Below, piece after piece: positions 1-9,143 of a stretch of 64,000 nt of DNA. Made by a program: the position numbers and the translations under genes. The DNA lies in contig LT629302.1 of the NCBI GenBank assembly GCA_900104375.1, positions 186,001 through 250,000 of the forward strand. Reading direction: 5' to 3'. The notes beneath the pieces were generated by a model that saw only the letters and a program-made list of their open reading frames with translations, was not told the DNA's origin and did not search any database. How positions within the stretch are numbered: the first letter of the stretch is position 1; each line of letters starts with the position of its first letter. Source of the DNA: Flavobacteriaceae bacterium MAR_2010_188 (GTDB lineage: Bacteria > Bacteroidota > Bacteroidia > Flavobacteriales > Flavobacteriaceae).

Positions 1-2
1 TT

Positions 3-869
3 AAACACGATAATCACTTTTTTGCCTTTGTAGTAGTTAATAACAAGAGCATAAAAAAAATCATCATCGATTTTACCGATTCTAGCAACATCGATGAAAA
101 AGTTTTAAACTGGTGTGATGTTTATGGCAAGATAAATCTAGAAGAAAACTTAGAATACTCAGAAAAAATTGTCGCAATTGGTCCTAGTTTTGGAATTCAG
201 ATTTACAACCCCATTGAAACCGTATTTATTGCGATTAAAAATTTTATAAAATCGTCTTCACGGATACCTAATAAGAGAAGGTTCTTTTCAGACTATAGAT
301 CCCAGCTTAAGAGGCCCAGCTACAGTGACTATTTACCGGAAAGGACTAAACCTAACTTCATATTTTTTTTGAGTTCTTTATGGAAAAGAGAAATCTCTAC
401 CAACAGCTACCGGTCTAATTTTATAAAAGCCTGCAAAGAAAACCAAAACATAGAATTTAAGGGGGGTTTTGCTCCTAGGTCTAAAAATGATATTCAAGGA
501 TTTGAAGAAAATACTCTGGGGGATAGAATGAGCATTGACGAATATCTTCATAACACCAAGTTATCTATCCTTGTATTTAATACCCCAGCCGTAAAATCTT
601 GTCATGGCTGGAAACTTGCGGAATTCTTATGTTTGGGTAAGGCCATAATTACAACACCTTTAAGCAGGGTGATGCCTGGCTCAATTATAGCGGGAGTGCA
701 TTATCTGCAATCGGATGGCTCTAAATCTGACATTTCCCTGAAAATTGAAAGTTTAGTTAATGATTCAGCTAAAAGGCTGGCCTTGGAAACCAATGCCCGA
801 AAATATTTTATGGAAAATCTAGAACCTAAAATCGTGATCCAAAAGTTATTAAGTATGTGTAGTGAATAA
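3..869 (+). CDS. Glycosyltransferase-like protein, GT-B type (5' end outside window)
   Basis: The reading frame is open from position 3 to the TAA at 869, giving 288 residues without a start, so the gene enters from the left. A TTG near 369 could be mistaken for its start, but the same frame is open all the way upstream. The C-terminal part carries a stretch like the second lobe of GT-B transferases (HGWKLAEFLCLGKAIITTPL, then a small-residue loop), which normally binds the nucleotide-sugar. Gene 946 (wzm) follows after 76 bases on the same strand. A role in adding a sugar to the exported glycan is inferred from fold and context; donor and acceptor are unknown. Confidence 0.7.
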   Translation, partial: KHDNHFFAFVVVNNKSIKKIIIDFTDSSNIDEKVLNWCDVYGKINLEENLEYSEKIVAIGPSFGIQIYNPIETVFIAIKNFIKSSSRIPNKRRFFSDYRSQLKRPSYSDYLPERTKPNFIFFLSSLWKREISTNSYRSNFIKACKENQNIEFKGGFAPRSKNDIQGFEENTLGDRMSIDEYLHNTKLSILVFNTPAVKSCHGWKLAEFLCLGKAIITTPLSRVMPGSIIAGVHYLQSDGSKSDISLKIESLVNDSAKRLALETNARKYFMENLEPKIVIQKLLSMCSE

Positions 870-945
870 TTAGATTAATTCTTTGGTAATTACTTAATAT
901 TTAGTCTATACAAATAATTATATTCGCCCTAAGCCAAAATTATTT

Positions 946-1791
946 ATGCCTTTAGAAACTCGGGTTTACGAAAAGGAGAACAATATAAAATTACTTACTC
1001 ATCTAAAAGATAGTATAGTTGATTTTAAAAATTCCTTGTTCTTATCAAAGCAGTTGGCTACAAGGGATATTCAATCCCAATATAAGCAATCCTACTTAGG
1101 GATTATTTGGGCCTTTTTAACCCCGATCACCACGGCTGCGGTATGGATATTTTTAAATAAATCTGGGATCATTAACCTTACCGATACTGGCGTACCATAC
1201 CCAGTCTACGCTTTCACTGGCACTTTGCTTTGGTCAGTACTAATCGACTCGATTAATTCTCCGACCGCCAGCACCAATGCGGCGCGCTCTATTCTAGCCA
1301 AAGTTAACTTCCCCAAGGAAGCCTTGATCTTATCCGGAATATATAAGCTACTTTTCAATACTTCTATCAAGATTGTTTTATTATTGGTTTTTATAGTGTT
1401 TTATGGAGTAGGATTAAATTGGTCCTTACTTTTATTCCCATTTGCCTTACTAGGCATCGTATTTTTTGGTACATCCTTAGGAATGCTAATAACACCGATA
1501 GGCATGTTGTATAACGACGTAGGGAAAATTATTGGCCTAGGTATGCGTTTTTTGATGTATGCCGCGCCGGTAGTTTATATTGTACCCAAATCAGGTATAA
1601 TGAAAACAATAATGGAGCTAAATCCACTTACCCCACTAATTTCTGTTTCTAGAGCACTGGCGGTAGGTTCTGAAATATATTATTTTGAATATTACATTTG
1701 GGTATTAGTCTTTTCTATTCCTGTTTTCTTTATCTCATTGATGTTTTATCGACTATCAATCCCTATAATTGTAGAACGCTCCAATGGATAA
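946..1791 (+). CDS. wzm: Wzm-like polysaccharide ABC transporter permease
   Basis: This 281-residue membrane protein has about six hydrophobic segments and the ABC-2 permease layout, including the N-terminal stretch RDIQSQYKQSYLGIIWAFL that is typical of O-antigen/teichoic acid exporter permeases. Two copies would form the inner-membrane channel that moves a lipid-linked polysaccharide to the periplasm. The ATPase gene starts 8 bases before this stop codon, so the two are translationally coupled. The family assignment is firm; whether the cargo is O-antigen or another glycan cannot be read from the sequence. Confidence 0.93.
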   Translation: MPLETRVYEKENNIKLLTHLKDSIVDFKNSLFLSKQLATRDIQSQYKQSYLGIIWAFLTPITTAAVWIFLNKSGIINLTDTGVPYPVYAFTGTLLWSVLIDSINSPTASTNAARSILAKVNFPKEALILSGIYKLLFNTSIKIVLLLVFIVFYGVGLNWSLLLFPFALLGIVFFGTSLGMLITPIGMLYNDVGKIIGLGMRFLMYAAPVVYIVPKSGIMKTIMELNPLTPLISVSRALAVGSEIYYFEYYIWVLVFSIPVFFISLMFYRLSIPIIVERSNG

Positions 1792-2974
1792 TCAAGGCAA
1801 AGGCGAAATTTTAGTACAAGTTGAGCATCTCTCAAAAAAATTCTGCAAGGATTTACGAACCAGTTTGTGGTATGGACTTAAAGATTTATACCATAATATA
1901 ACGGGCAATAAGGATGAACGATTATTAAGAGAAAAAGAGTTTTGGGCATTGCAAGATATTGATTTTGAATTACGTAGAGGGGAATGCCTAGGACTTATTG
2001 GACATAATGGTGCAGGTAAATCTACACTTTTAAAGATTCTAAACGGGCTTATAAATCCTGATGCCGGCAGGGTAACTATGAAAGGGCGAATCGGTGCATT
2101 GATTGAACTAGGAGCAGGTTTCAATCCTATATTATCGGGTCGTGAGAACATCTATAATAACGGTGCCATACTAGGTTTAAGCAGGCTAGAAATTAAGGTT
2201 AAATTCGAGGAAATAGTTGCTTTTGCAGAACTAGGTGAATTCATTGATATGCCAGTACAAAATTATAGTAGCGGGATGAAGGTTAGGCTAGGCTTTGCCG
2301 TGGCCGCCCAAATGCAGCCTGATGTATTGCTCATCGATGAGGTTTTAGCGGTCGGAGACCTGGGCTTTACCTTAAAGTGCTTTAAAACTATAGATGCTAT
2401 TTTACCCAATACTGCAATGGTTTTTGTGTCCCACAGTATGCCTATTGTATCACGTGTTTGCACCAAAATTATGTTGATGGATAAAGGAAAGGTTCAATAT
2501 TATGGAACGGATGTAGCAAAAGGCATTGACCTTTATTATTCACGCTTTAATAATAACGATACAAGTGTACTAATAGATACTAATACTTTAGCCTTAATAG
2601 AAGCCCGAGTAACTGGCGAAAATGGTCCAAATGCACTGACCCCGAAATTAGAATGGGGCTCGACTTTAGAAATATATTTTAAATTTAAATTGTTAAAGGG
2701 TGAGGAGATACCCTTTTTCTTCTTCATTTTAATTGATAAGGAACAACGCCCGGTAGCTACGTTGAACAATAATGATGAGAATTCAGGATTAATATTAAAA
2801 GATGGATTTTTGGAATTTAAGGTCAGACATGAGGTAATAGAATTGTCTAAGGGCATTTATACCATTGATCTGATCGCACAAAAAACTGCTAAGCTGGATG
2901 TTACTCTAAGTATTAAAAATATTGCCAGTTTTCAAATAATGCATGAATCGGATATATACCCCCCTTTTTATTAA
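1784..2974 (+). CDS. wzt: Wzt-like polysaccharide ABC transporter ATPase with C-terminal glycan-binding domain
   Basis: The 396 residues contain Walker A at about 73-81 (GHNGAGKST), the ABC signature at 161-165 (YSSGM), Walker B at 181-192 with catalytic E186, and the H-loop H217. Residues from about 250 to the end form an extra domain of the length and hydrophobic pattern of Wzt_C. In known O-antigen exporters this domain recognises the modified non-reducing end of the chain. The gene overlaps wzm by 8 bases. A SAM methyltransferase gene follows directly, which would fit a chain-capping modification read by this domain (inference). Confidence 0.93.
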   Translation: MDNQGKGEILVQVEHLSKKFCKDLRTSLWYGLKDLYHNITGNKDERLLREKEFWALQDIDFELRRGECLGLIGHNGAGKSTLLKILNGLINPDAGRVTMKGRIGALIELGAGFNPILSGRENIYNNGAILGLSRLEIKVKFEEIVAFAELGEFIDMPVQNYSSGMKVRLGFAVAAQMQPDVLLIDEVLAVGDLGFTLKCFKTIDAILPNTAMVFVSHSMPIVSRVCTKIMLMDKGKVQYYGTDVAKGIDLYYSRFNNNDTSVLIDTNTLALIEARVTGENGPNALTPKLEWGSTLEIYFKFKLLKGEEIPFFFFILIDKEQRPVATLNNNDENSGLILKDGFLEFKVRHEVIELSKGIYTIDLIAQKTAKLDVTLSIKNIASFQIMHESDIYPPFY

Positions 2975-3061
2975 CTTCCGAGTATATTAATTTGTAGATT
3001 ATTATTTTCAATTGCACCTAAGGGTAACCACCACAAAAATTCAAATATCATTTGAGCAACT

Positions 3062-3949
3062 ATGAATTTGATTAACAAACTTTTTAATTTGAAGAGACCA
3101 AAAACTTTTTTGGAATCATCCAGTAAAAACAACTCCATGAACTCCTTCCTTAAGAATGGAATGATTCCTTGGACGGAAGGGTATGTTGAGTATAAGGAGC
3201 AAGAAATAATCAAGAGTATTAATGACAATGTGTTTCTTGATAATATTAAAAATAAGAAGATAGATAAAAGATTCGGATTTAGGCTGGATGATAGAATAGT
3301 TGAGTACCCATGGATATTTTCAAATATCCAATCATCACCTGGGAAATTACTGGATGCTGGTTCAACTTTTAATTTTGAATATATTTTAGATCATCCTAAA
3401 CTTGAGGACAAAGAAATCTCAATATATACATTTGAGCCTGAGAATAAAGCATTTTTTGAAAAGCGCATTTCTTATGTATACGGTGACTTGAGGGATTTGC
3501 CATTTAAAAATGAATTATTTGATACGGTTGTATGCCAATCGACCCTTGAGCATATTGATATGGATAATAGCATGTACGGATACAATATTCCTCACAATAT
3601 GGATTCAGATATCAAGTCATATGAATATTTGAAGGCTATTTCAGAACTGACAAGAGTATTGAAAAAAGAAGGTAGTTTGCTTTTGACATTTCCTTTTGGA
3701 AAATTTGAGAATCATGGTTTTTTTCAGCAATTCGACGAAGAAATGCTGAAGAGAATACTATCACTACTTGATGAAATGGGAAAATCTATAACTGTTTTTT
3801 TTAAATATGAAATGGATGGATGGGATTTTTCAACTAAGGACGAATTGAAGGATACAATTTCTTATAACCCACATACTGGAAAGGGAAAATTGGATGATAA
3901 CGCGGCACACTCCAGAGGAATTTGTTGTCTTCAATTTATCAAAAAATAA
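3062..3949 (+). CDS. Class I SAM-dependent methyltransferase
   Basis: This 295-residue protein has the nucleotide-binding start of a Rossmann methyltransferase (GKLLDAGSTFNFEYIL around residue 97), an acidic residue after the second strand (FEPEN) and the post-motif segment VVCQSTLEHIDMD. This is the Methyltransf_11-like pattern for small-molecule or sugar O-methylation. Its place right after wzt suggests that it modifies the exported glycan, possibly at the chain end. The substrate is not known. The ATG start is preceded by an 87-base gap without a clear terminator. Confidence 0.8.
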   Translation: MNLINKLFNLKRPKTFLESSSKNNSMNSFLKNGMIPWTEGYVEYKEQEIIKSINDNVFLDNIKNKKIDKRFGFRLDDRIVEYPWIFSNIQSSPGKLLDAGSTFNFEYILDHPKLEDKEISIYTFEPENKAFFEKRISYVYGDLRDLPFKNELFDTVVCQSTLEHIDMDNSMYGYNIPHNMDSDIKSYEYLKAISELTRVLKKEGSLLLTFPFGKFENHGFFQQFDEEMLKRILSLLDEMGKSITVFFKYEMDGWDFSTKDELKDTISYNPHTGKGKLDDNAAHSRGICCLQFIKK

Positions 3950-4001
3950 GGTACATGGTTAATTATAAATATTTCAATATAAAGTAAGACCATTTTCAAT
4001 A

Positions 4002-4898
4002 ATGAAGAAACTACTGATAATAGGTTCGAAAGGTTTTATAGGCTCCCATTGTACACGCTTTTTTAAAAAGAAATATCAGGTATGGGAATGCGACGTGGTT
4101 ACCGATTATGTGGAGGATAACTATTTTATCATTGATGCGAGTTCTTCCGATTACAATGAAATTTTTGAACAATACGACTTCGATTTATGTATAAACTGCT
4201 CTGGTGCTGCTAGTGTGCCAGATTCCATTAAGCATCCTCAAAGAGATTTTAACTTGAACGTGGTTAATGTAGCGAAACAGTTAGAGGCAATTAGAAAATT
4301 TAGACCTAATTGTAAGTATATCAACCTATCCAGCGCAGCAGTTTACGGGAACCCTAATTATCTTCCGATCGACGAATCCCATCCACTTTCTCCCATCTCT
4401 CCCTATGGAGTTCATAAGAAAATGTCCGAAGAGCTTTGTTCTGAATATTATAACAATTTTGGAATTAAAACAGTGAGCTTACGTATTTTTTCTGCTTATG
4501 GTAATGGTCTCTATAAACAACTATTTTACGATCTTTATAAAAAAACCCAAACTTACGATAAGATTTCTCTTTTTGGCACGGGGAGAGAATCTCGAGATTT
4601 TATTCATGTCTCAGATATAGTAAAGGCAATTGAGATTGTAATGCTAAACTCCAACTTTCAAAATGAAGTTTATAATATTGGCTCGGGCGTTGAAACGTCT
4701 ATAGATAATGCGGCCTCTTTGTTTATAAAACATTTGGATTTAAATAAGTCATTACAATTTGGTGGAGAAATCAGGATAGGGGATCCCCTCAATTGGGTTG
4801 CGGATATGTCAAAATTGCAAGATCTGGGGTTTTATCCCTCAACCATCTTAGATGATGGTTTATTAAACTATGCTAGATGGCTAAAAGAAAGCGAGTAG
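4002..4898 (+). CDS. NAD-dependent sugar epimerase/dehydratase (extended SDR)
   Basis: The protein has 298 residues. It starts with a Rossmann dinucleotide motif (IGSKGFIGSH, about residues 6-15), then a catalytic Ser segment (NLSSAAVYG) and an intact YxxxK (YGVHKK). This is the architecture of NDP-sugar 4-epimerases, dehydratases and reductases. It probably supplies a nucleotide-sugar for the neighbouring transferases. The exact reaction cannot be told. The next gene starts 22 bases inside its 3' end in another frame. Confidence 0.87.
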   Translation: MKKLLIIGSKGFIGSHCTRFFKKKYQVWECDVVTDYVEDNYFIIDASSSDYNEIFEQYDFDLCINCSGAASVPDSIKHPQRDFNLNVVNVAKQLEAIRKFRPNCKYINLSSAAVYGNPNYLPIDESHPLSPISPYGVHKKMSEELCSEYYNNFGIKTVSLRIFSAYGNGLYKQLFYDLYKKTQTYDKISLFGTGRESRDFIHVSDIVKAIEIVMLNSNFQNEVYNIGSGVETSIDNAASLFIKHLDLNKSLQFGGEIRIGDPLNWVADMSKLQDLGFYPSTILDDGLLNYARWLKESE

Positions 4899-6022
4899 GT
4901 CTTATTTTACTAGAAAATAAGGAATGGATAGCAGGGATTTACCTGATGTTAAACATTATAAAGGCGCTTGATACCGTAGATAAAAAATTAAAGCCCACCA
5001 TCGTTATAATTGCTGAGAGTAAGGAGAGGTTCGAAATTTTTAAAGAAGAGACAAAATATCCATATTTAGAATTCTATCAATATCCAGAGAAAATCATAAA
5101 AAAATACCCTAATACGCTTTATGGAAAAGTTTCAAAAAAGCTTTCTCGGTCTAAAAAAGAATTAAAGGTTGATTTTATCTATCCACGACCACTCAATAAT
5201 CTAGCTATTAATTCACCAGAAGTTCATTGGATTCCAGATTTTCAAGAGGTTTATCTGCCGCAATTTTTTTCTGAAGTCGAATTAAAGGAGCGCAAAGTGT
5301 ATCAGCAAAAAGTTGCTGATGAGGCAAGTTTAATTGTATTTAGCAGTAGAGATTCATATAATGATTTCCAGAGACTTTATCCTAAAGCTAAATCAAGGAC
5401 ATTTATTCTCCCCTTTGCAGTAATCCATCCGGATATCACTGTGATGAAAATCGACGAATTGAGGAAAAAATATGGTTTGCCAAAACGATATTTTCTGCTA
5501 CCTAATCAATTCTGGGCTCATAAAAATCACATTACTGTATTAAGAGCGGCTAAGCTGTTAAAAGAAAAAAACAAAGATTTTATGATTGCAATGACTGGAA
5601 GTAAAGACGATTATCGAAATAAAGATGTATTTGGTGATTTGCATCGCTATATTGAGGAAAACAACCTTGAAAATAACATAAAATCATTGGGATTTATCCC
5701 TCGTCTAGAGCAGTTATGTTTATTCAAAAACGCGATTGCCATTATACAACCTTCACTTTTTGAAGGATGGAGTACGGTGGTTGAGGATGCTAAAGCCTTA
5801 AAAAAGTTTCTTGTTTTATCCGATATCGATGTGCATAGAGAACAGATTAAGGAAAATGCCATTTTCTTTGATCCTTTAGATGAGGTGGATTTAAAATCTA
5901 AGCTTTCTTTATTTTTGGTTAATGACCCCAACATCGTTGAAATTGATTACCAGAACAATATCCGAGGGTTTGGTGAACGTATTGTAGAATTGATAGATTT
6001 ATTAACCGAATCCAAGCAATAA
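4877..6022 (+). CDS. GT-B glycosyltransferase, GT4-like
   Basis: The 381-residue protein ends in a typical GT4 C-terminal lobe: LLPNQFWAHKNH (about residue 210) followed by a second-lobe E-x7-E motif in FEGWSTVVEDAKAL. These residues hold the sugar-nucleotide donor in retaining enzymes. The N-terminal half is family-specific and should bind the acceptor. The ATG overlaps the preceding epimerase by 22 bases, so translation is probably coupled. Donor and linkage are unknown. Confidence 0.88.
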   Translation: MAKRKRVGLILLENKEWIAGIYLMLNIIKALDTVDKKLKPTIVIIAESKERFEIFKEETKYPYLEFYQYPEKIIKKYPNTLYGKVSKKLSRSKKELKVDFIYPRPLNNLAINSPEVHWIPDFQEVYLPQFFSEVELKERKVYQQKVADEASLIVFSSRDSYNDFQRLYPKAKSRTFILPFAVIHPDITVMKIDELRKKYGLPKRYFLLPNQFWAHKNHITVLRAAKLLKEKNKDFMIAMTGSKDDYRNKDVFGDLHRYIEENNLENNIKSLGFIPRLEQLCLFKNAIAIIQPSLFEGWSTVVEDAKALKKFLVLSDIDVHREQIKENAIFFDPLDEVDLKSKLSLFLVNDPNIVEIDYQNNIRGFGERIVELIDLLTESKQ

Positions 6023-6032
6023 CTAAACGCAA

Positions 6033-6758
6033 ATGCTACTCACGGTAATCACGGTTAATTTAAATAATAAAGAGGGGCTTTTAAGGACTATTAAAAGTGT
6101 TGCGACGCAGACGTACGCCCCGATTGAATATATTGTAATTGATGGCGGTTCAAAAGATGGGAGCTTAGAGGTTATTAAAGAACATGATGCAATTATCGGT
6201 TGTTATGTAAATGAGCCAGATGATGGGATATATAATGCCATGAACAAGGGAATTGCATTAAGTAATGGCGATTATTTGCTATTTCTTAATAGTGGGGACA
6301 CTTTTTACAGTAAAAATTCTCTAGCCCATCTTATGGCGGCCAATGCAAACAACAATTTTGACTTAATTTATGGAAATATAGAAGTTAAAGGAACACGGGA
6401 TTATATAAAAAAATATCCGGAAAAACTGGATTATGATTATTTTAAAACGGACACCTTGCCCCATCCCGCAACTTTAATCAAAGCTACTAAACTTAGACGA
6501 AATCTTTTTGATGAAAGCTTAAAAGTAGTATCAGATTGGAAGTTCTTTATGATAGGAGTGCTAAAGGAAAACTTTACCTACAAATATATAGACCGGACCA
6601 TCTCCATATTTCATACCGATGGACTGAGTAGCAATAATACTGAGTTCGTTGCCCTAGAGAAGACAAAGGTTTTAAAAGAAGAATTCTATCTTAGAGGTTT
6701 AATAAAGAAGCTAAAAAATAAATTATCTAGGTTACAACAGAAAATAACAAATCATTGA
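6033..6758 (+). CDS. Family 2 glycosyltransferase (GT-A)
   Basis: The 241 residues start with the GT2 signature VITVNLNNKEGLLRTIKSV, then VIDGGSKDGS and the metal/nucleotide region written LFLNSGDTFY, where NSGD replaces the usual DxD; this version is common in the WcaA-like branch of GT2. The protein is soluble and likely acts at the inner face of the membrane on a lipid-linked glycan. It sits 10 bases after the previous stop, in the same operon. The next gene starts with TTG inside the stop codon (TTGA overlap). Confidence 0.88.
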   Translation: MLLTVITVNLNNKEGLLRTIKSVATQTYAPIEYIVIDGGSKDGSLEVIKEHDAIIGCYVNEPDDGIYNAMNKGIALSNGDYLLFLNSGDTFYSKNSLAHLMAANANNNFDLIYGNIEVKGTRDYIKKYPEKLDYDYFKTDTLPHPATLIKATKLRRNLFDESLKVVSDWKFFMIGVLKENFTYKYIDRTISIFHTDGLSSNNTEFVALEKTKVLKEEFYLRGLIKKLKNKLSRLQQKITNH

Positions 6759-7579
6759 ACTCCAAAAGAACTATAAATACGAATCCCCTCGTAAGCGTGG
6801 TGATCCCATGTTTTAACCAAGCTGAATTTTTGGAGGAAGCGCTTACATCGGTTTTAGAACAAGATTATCAAAATTGGGAATGTTTGCTGGTAAATGATGG
6901 GTCTGATGATAATACAGAAGGTATATGCAATAAATGGATTGCCAAAGATCCCCGTTTTCAATATTATGCTAAAAAGAATTCCGGTTTATCAGCAACCCGT
7001 AATTATGGGATCGTCCGGTCGAATGGAAAGTATATTTTACCATTAGATGCTGATGATAAAATCAGCCCGAACTACCTAAAGGAATGCGTATCTTACTTAG
7101 AAGGTAGCCAGCAACTCAGTTTGGTTTATGGTAAAGTAGAGCAGTTTGGGACCAGAACCGGACCTTGGGAGTTGGGAGAATATAGCTATTTGGATTTGTT
7201 GGCTTATAATATGATTCATTGCTGTGCCATGTACCCTAAGTCAAAATGGAAAGAAGTTGGAGGTTATGATGAGAAGATGAGGCAAGGATTAGAAGATTGG
7301 GAATTTTGGATAAAGCTTTTAGAAAACAATGGACAGGCCGTTCTTTTGAGCCAAATCACTTTTCATTACAGAATTAAAGATGTATCGATGATTACCCTAA
7401 TGGATAAAAAGTCATTCAGAGAAACACGAGCTTATGTGTTAAAAAAGCATGCGGATATTTATATGGAAAATCTTTATGATATGGTAATGGAGAAAAGAAA
7501 ATTTGAAGGGAAGATTAGTAATGTAAGCTTTTTGTACAAGAAATTATTTCGTACTATATTTTACAAGAATCACAATTAA
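6755..7579 (+). CDS. Family 2 glycosyltransferase (GT-A)
   Basis: This is a 274-residue GT2 enzyme with VSVVIPCFNQAEFLEEAL at the N terminus, LVNDGSDDNT, an intact DxD region (LPLDADDK) and the GLEDWEFWIKL segment that carries the catalytic base in this family. The TTG start overlaps the preceding TGA as TTGA; no better ATG lies nearby that keeps the first strand of the fold. It is the last gene of the first plus-strand block. The gap to the convergent gene at 7684 shows no clear hairpin. Confidence 0.87.
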   Translation: MNSKRTINTNPLVSVVIPCFNQAEFLEEALTSVLEQDYQNWECLLVNDGSDDNTEGICNKWIAKDPRFQYYAKKNSGLSATRNYGIVRSNGKYILPLDADDKISPNYLKECVSYLEGSQQLSLVYGKVEQFGTRTGPWELGEYSYLDLLAYNMIHCCAMYPKSKWKEVGGYDEKMRQGLEDWEFWIKLLENNGQAVLLSQITFHYRIKDVSMITLMDKKSFRETRAYVLKKHADIYMENLYDMVMEKRKFEGKISNVSFLYKKLFRTIFYKNHN

Positions 7580-7683
7580 TTTAAATTATCTAATAAAAAT
7601 TGATAAAGATTAATATTCTATTTTTTCACATTTCAATAAAACCTTTATGCAATTTGATCTTTTTAGCACCTTCTAAATTTGCT

Positions 7684-8421
7684 TCACCATTTTTTATTAA
7701 AATCACCCTTGGAAAAAAACTTTTCTATAAAGCAATACATCAGGATAAAGAAATACCTACTACCCATTTCCCTTATTTTCAATTTCGATTCTCCTTGTTT
7801 TCGATTCTTCCAAGAATTGGGTAAAACTGTATAGGTATAACCTCTTATAATTGCCTTTAAGGGTAATTCTATAGTCAGATTAAAGTGAGGAGCGAGAAAA
7901 GGTTTAAGTCCATCAATAGTTTCTCTTTTATACAATTTAAACGCATTGGTGGTATCGTTGTATTTAATATTCATTACCATTCTTATTATGAGGTTAGCCA
8001 TTCGATTTATTATTCTTTTCAACCACGGATAATCCTCTACCTTTCCGTTCTTGATAAATCTACTGCCATATACGCAATCATAATTACCCTCTACCATTTT
8101 TTTGTAAAACTTGATTAAATCATAAGGGGAATCGGAAAGGTCACCCATCATTATGGCAACGCAATCTCCAGAAAAGCTTTCTAAACCATATCTAACAGCA
8201 TAGCCAAATCCATTTGGGCCATAGTTGGTCTTATAAGTTAGGTTGGGCATAGTGTTCATGGCCTCTTCGATTACTGCTACTGTATTATCTAAGGAGTTAT
8301 CATTTATAACCAAAAGCTCAAAATCAATTTTAGAAGAAATTAAAACTGAATTGATTTCTTCTAGCGTATCCTTTATTGATAAAGACTCATTATATGCTGG
8401 AATAATAACACTTAGTTTCAT
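7684..8421 (-). CDS. Dolichyl-phosphate-mannose-synthase-like GT2 glycosyltransferase
   Basis: The 245-residue protein has a DPM1-like GT2 domain: [29 protein letters not shown], and IMMGDLSDSPYD as the metal site. Enzymes of this type usually make polyprenyl-phosphate sugars, which then serve as donors for GT-C membrane transferases on the periplasmic side. That would fit the large GT-C-like membrane protein upstream (10212-12080). Its ATG overlaps the stop of the FkbM gene by 4 bases. It is the last gene of the minus-strand block. Confidence 0.87.
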   Translation of the reverse strand: MKLSVIIPAYNESLSIKDTLEEINSVLISSKIDFELLVINDNSLDNTVAVIEEAMNTMPNLTYKTNYGPNGFGYAVRYGLESFSGDCVAIMMGDLSDSPYDLIKFYKKMVEGNYDCVYGSRFIKNGKVEDYPWLKRIINRMANLIIRMVMNIKYNDTTNAFKLYKRETIDGLKPFLAPHFNLTIELPLKAIIRGYTYTVLPNSWKNRKQGESKLKIREMGSRYFFILMYCFIEKFFSKGDFNKKW

Positions 8422-9143
8422 CGATGATATTTATAAATCATGTCTGTAAAATCACCAAAGCCATGCTTTATTTCTGAAATTTTTTCAAAATTATTTTTTA
8501 ACAGTAACTGATTGACCTCATGTTGATTATGATTTTTTATATACATATCATCGCTATGGCTTTCTAGTTGTATATAATTTATTGGAAGAATATTGGAATT
8601 ACTATTAAAAAGACCTTCTAAACAACTAAGTTCATGTCCTTCAACATCTATTTTTAAGATGTCGAAATGATTACCTGGATTCTCTTCTAGGAATTTTTGC
8701 AGAGTAATCGTCTTCACGAGATACTTTTTCTTTATAATGTTTTTAACTGATACATTTAAAATTTTTGCTTTTTGCTTTAAGTATTTTGAATCCACATTCA
8801 GCTCTTCAAAAGAGGAGGTTTCGTCCATTATATTTTCATTAAACAACAATTCACCATTTGCGTTGCTTACTCCTAAGTTAAAAAGATGAATTTTAGAGTT
8901 TTTTGAGTATTTATTTTTAAGTAAATCAAAGAGGGCCAGATTGGGTTCAAAAGCAAATATAGTTGCGTTCGGCTGTATCTTTAAGAAAAAATCTATAGAC
9001 TGACCCCTATTGGCTCCAACGTCTATAATTTTAAGATTAGGCTTGTTCAATTCTTTCTTGTAAAAATTCGCAAGCCTAGGATAAAACACGATCTTTTCAT
9101 TAAAATGTATAAGTCCTTGTATTATTTTTGTCCAATAACTCAT
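8418..9143 (-). CDS. FkbM family methyltransferase
   Basis: The 241 residues follow the FkbM pattern: [17 protein letters not shown] as SAM motif I, FAFEPN with the ribose-binding acidic residue, and [19 protein letters not shown] as the family's central signature. FkbM-type enzymes commonly O-methylate sugars in surface glycans. The gene overlaps both neighbours by 4 bases (8418-8421 and 9140-9143), so it is a coupled part of this operon. The methylated position is unknown. Confidence 0.88.
   Translation of the reverse strand: MSYWTKIIQGLIHFNEKIVFYPRLANFYKKELNKPNLKIIDVGANRGQSIDFFLKIQPNATIFAFEPNLALFDLLKNKYSKNSKIHLFNLGVSNANGELLFNENIMDETSSFEELNVDSKYLKQKAKILNVSVKNIIKKKYLVKTITLQKFLEENPGNHFDILKIDVEGHELSCLEGLFNSNSNILPINYIQLESHSDDMYIKNHNQHEVNQLLLKNNFEKISEIKHGFGDFTDMIYKYHR

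Noticed and set aside
369-869. A complete 166-residue gene starting at TTG 369
   Set aside because: The same frame is open upstream to the window edge and the codons read as ordinary protein, so this is the 3' part of a longer gene.
1792-2151. Minus-strand ORF of 119 codons inside wzt
   Set aside because: It is fully covered by the conserved ATPase domain on the plus strand and has no recognisable motif.
7600-7824. Small plus-strand ORF between convergent transferase genes
   Set aside because: Most of it overlaps the 3' end of the DPM1-like gene and the start is not a good one; nothing in it looks like a protein family.
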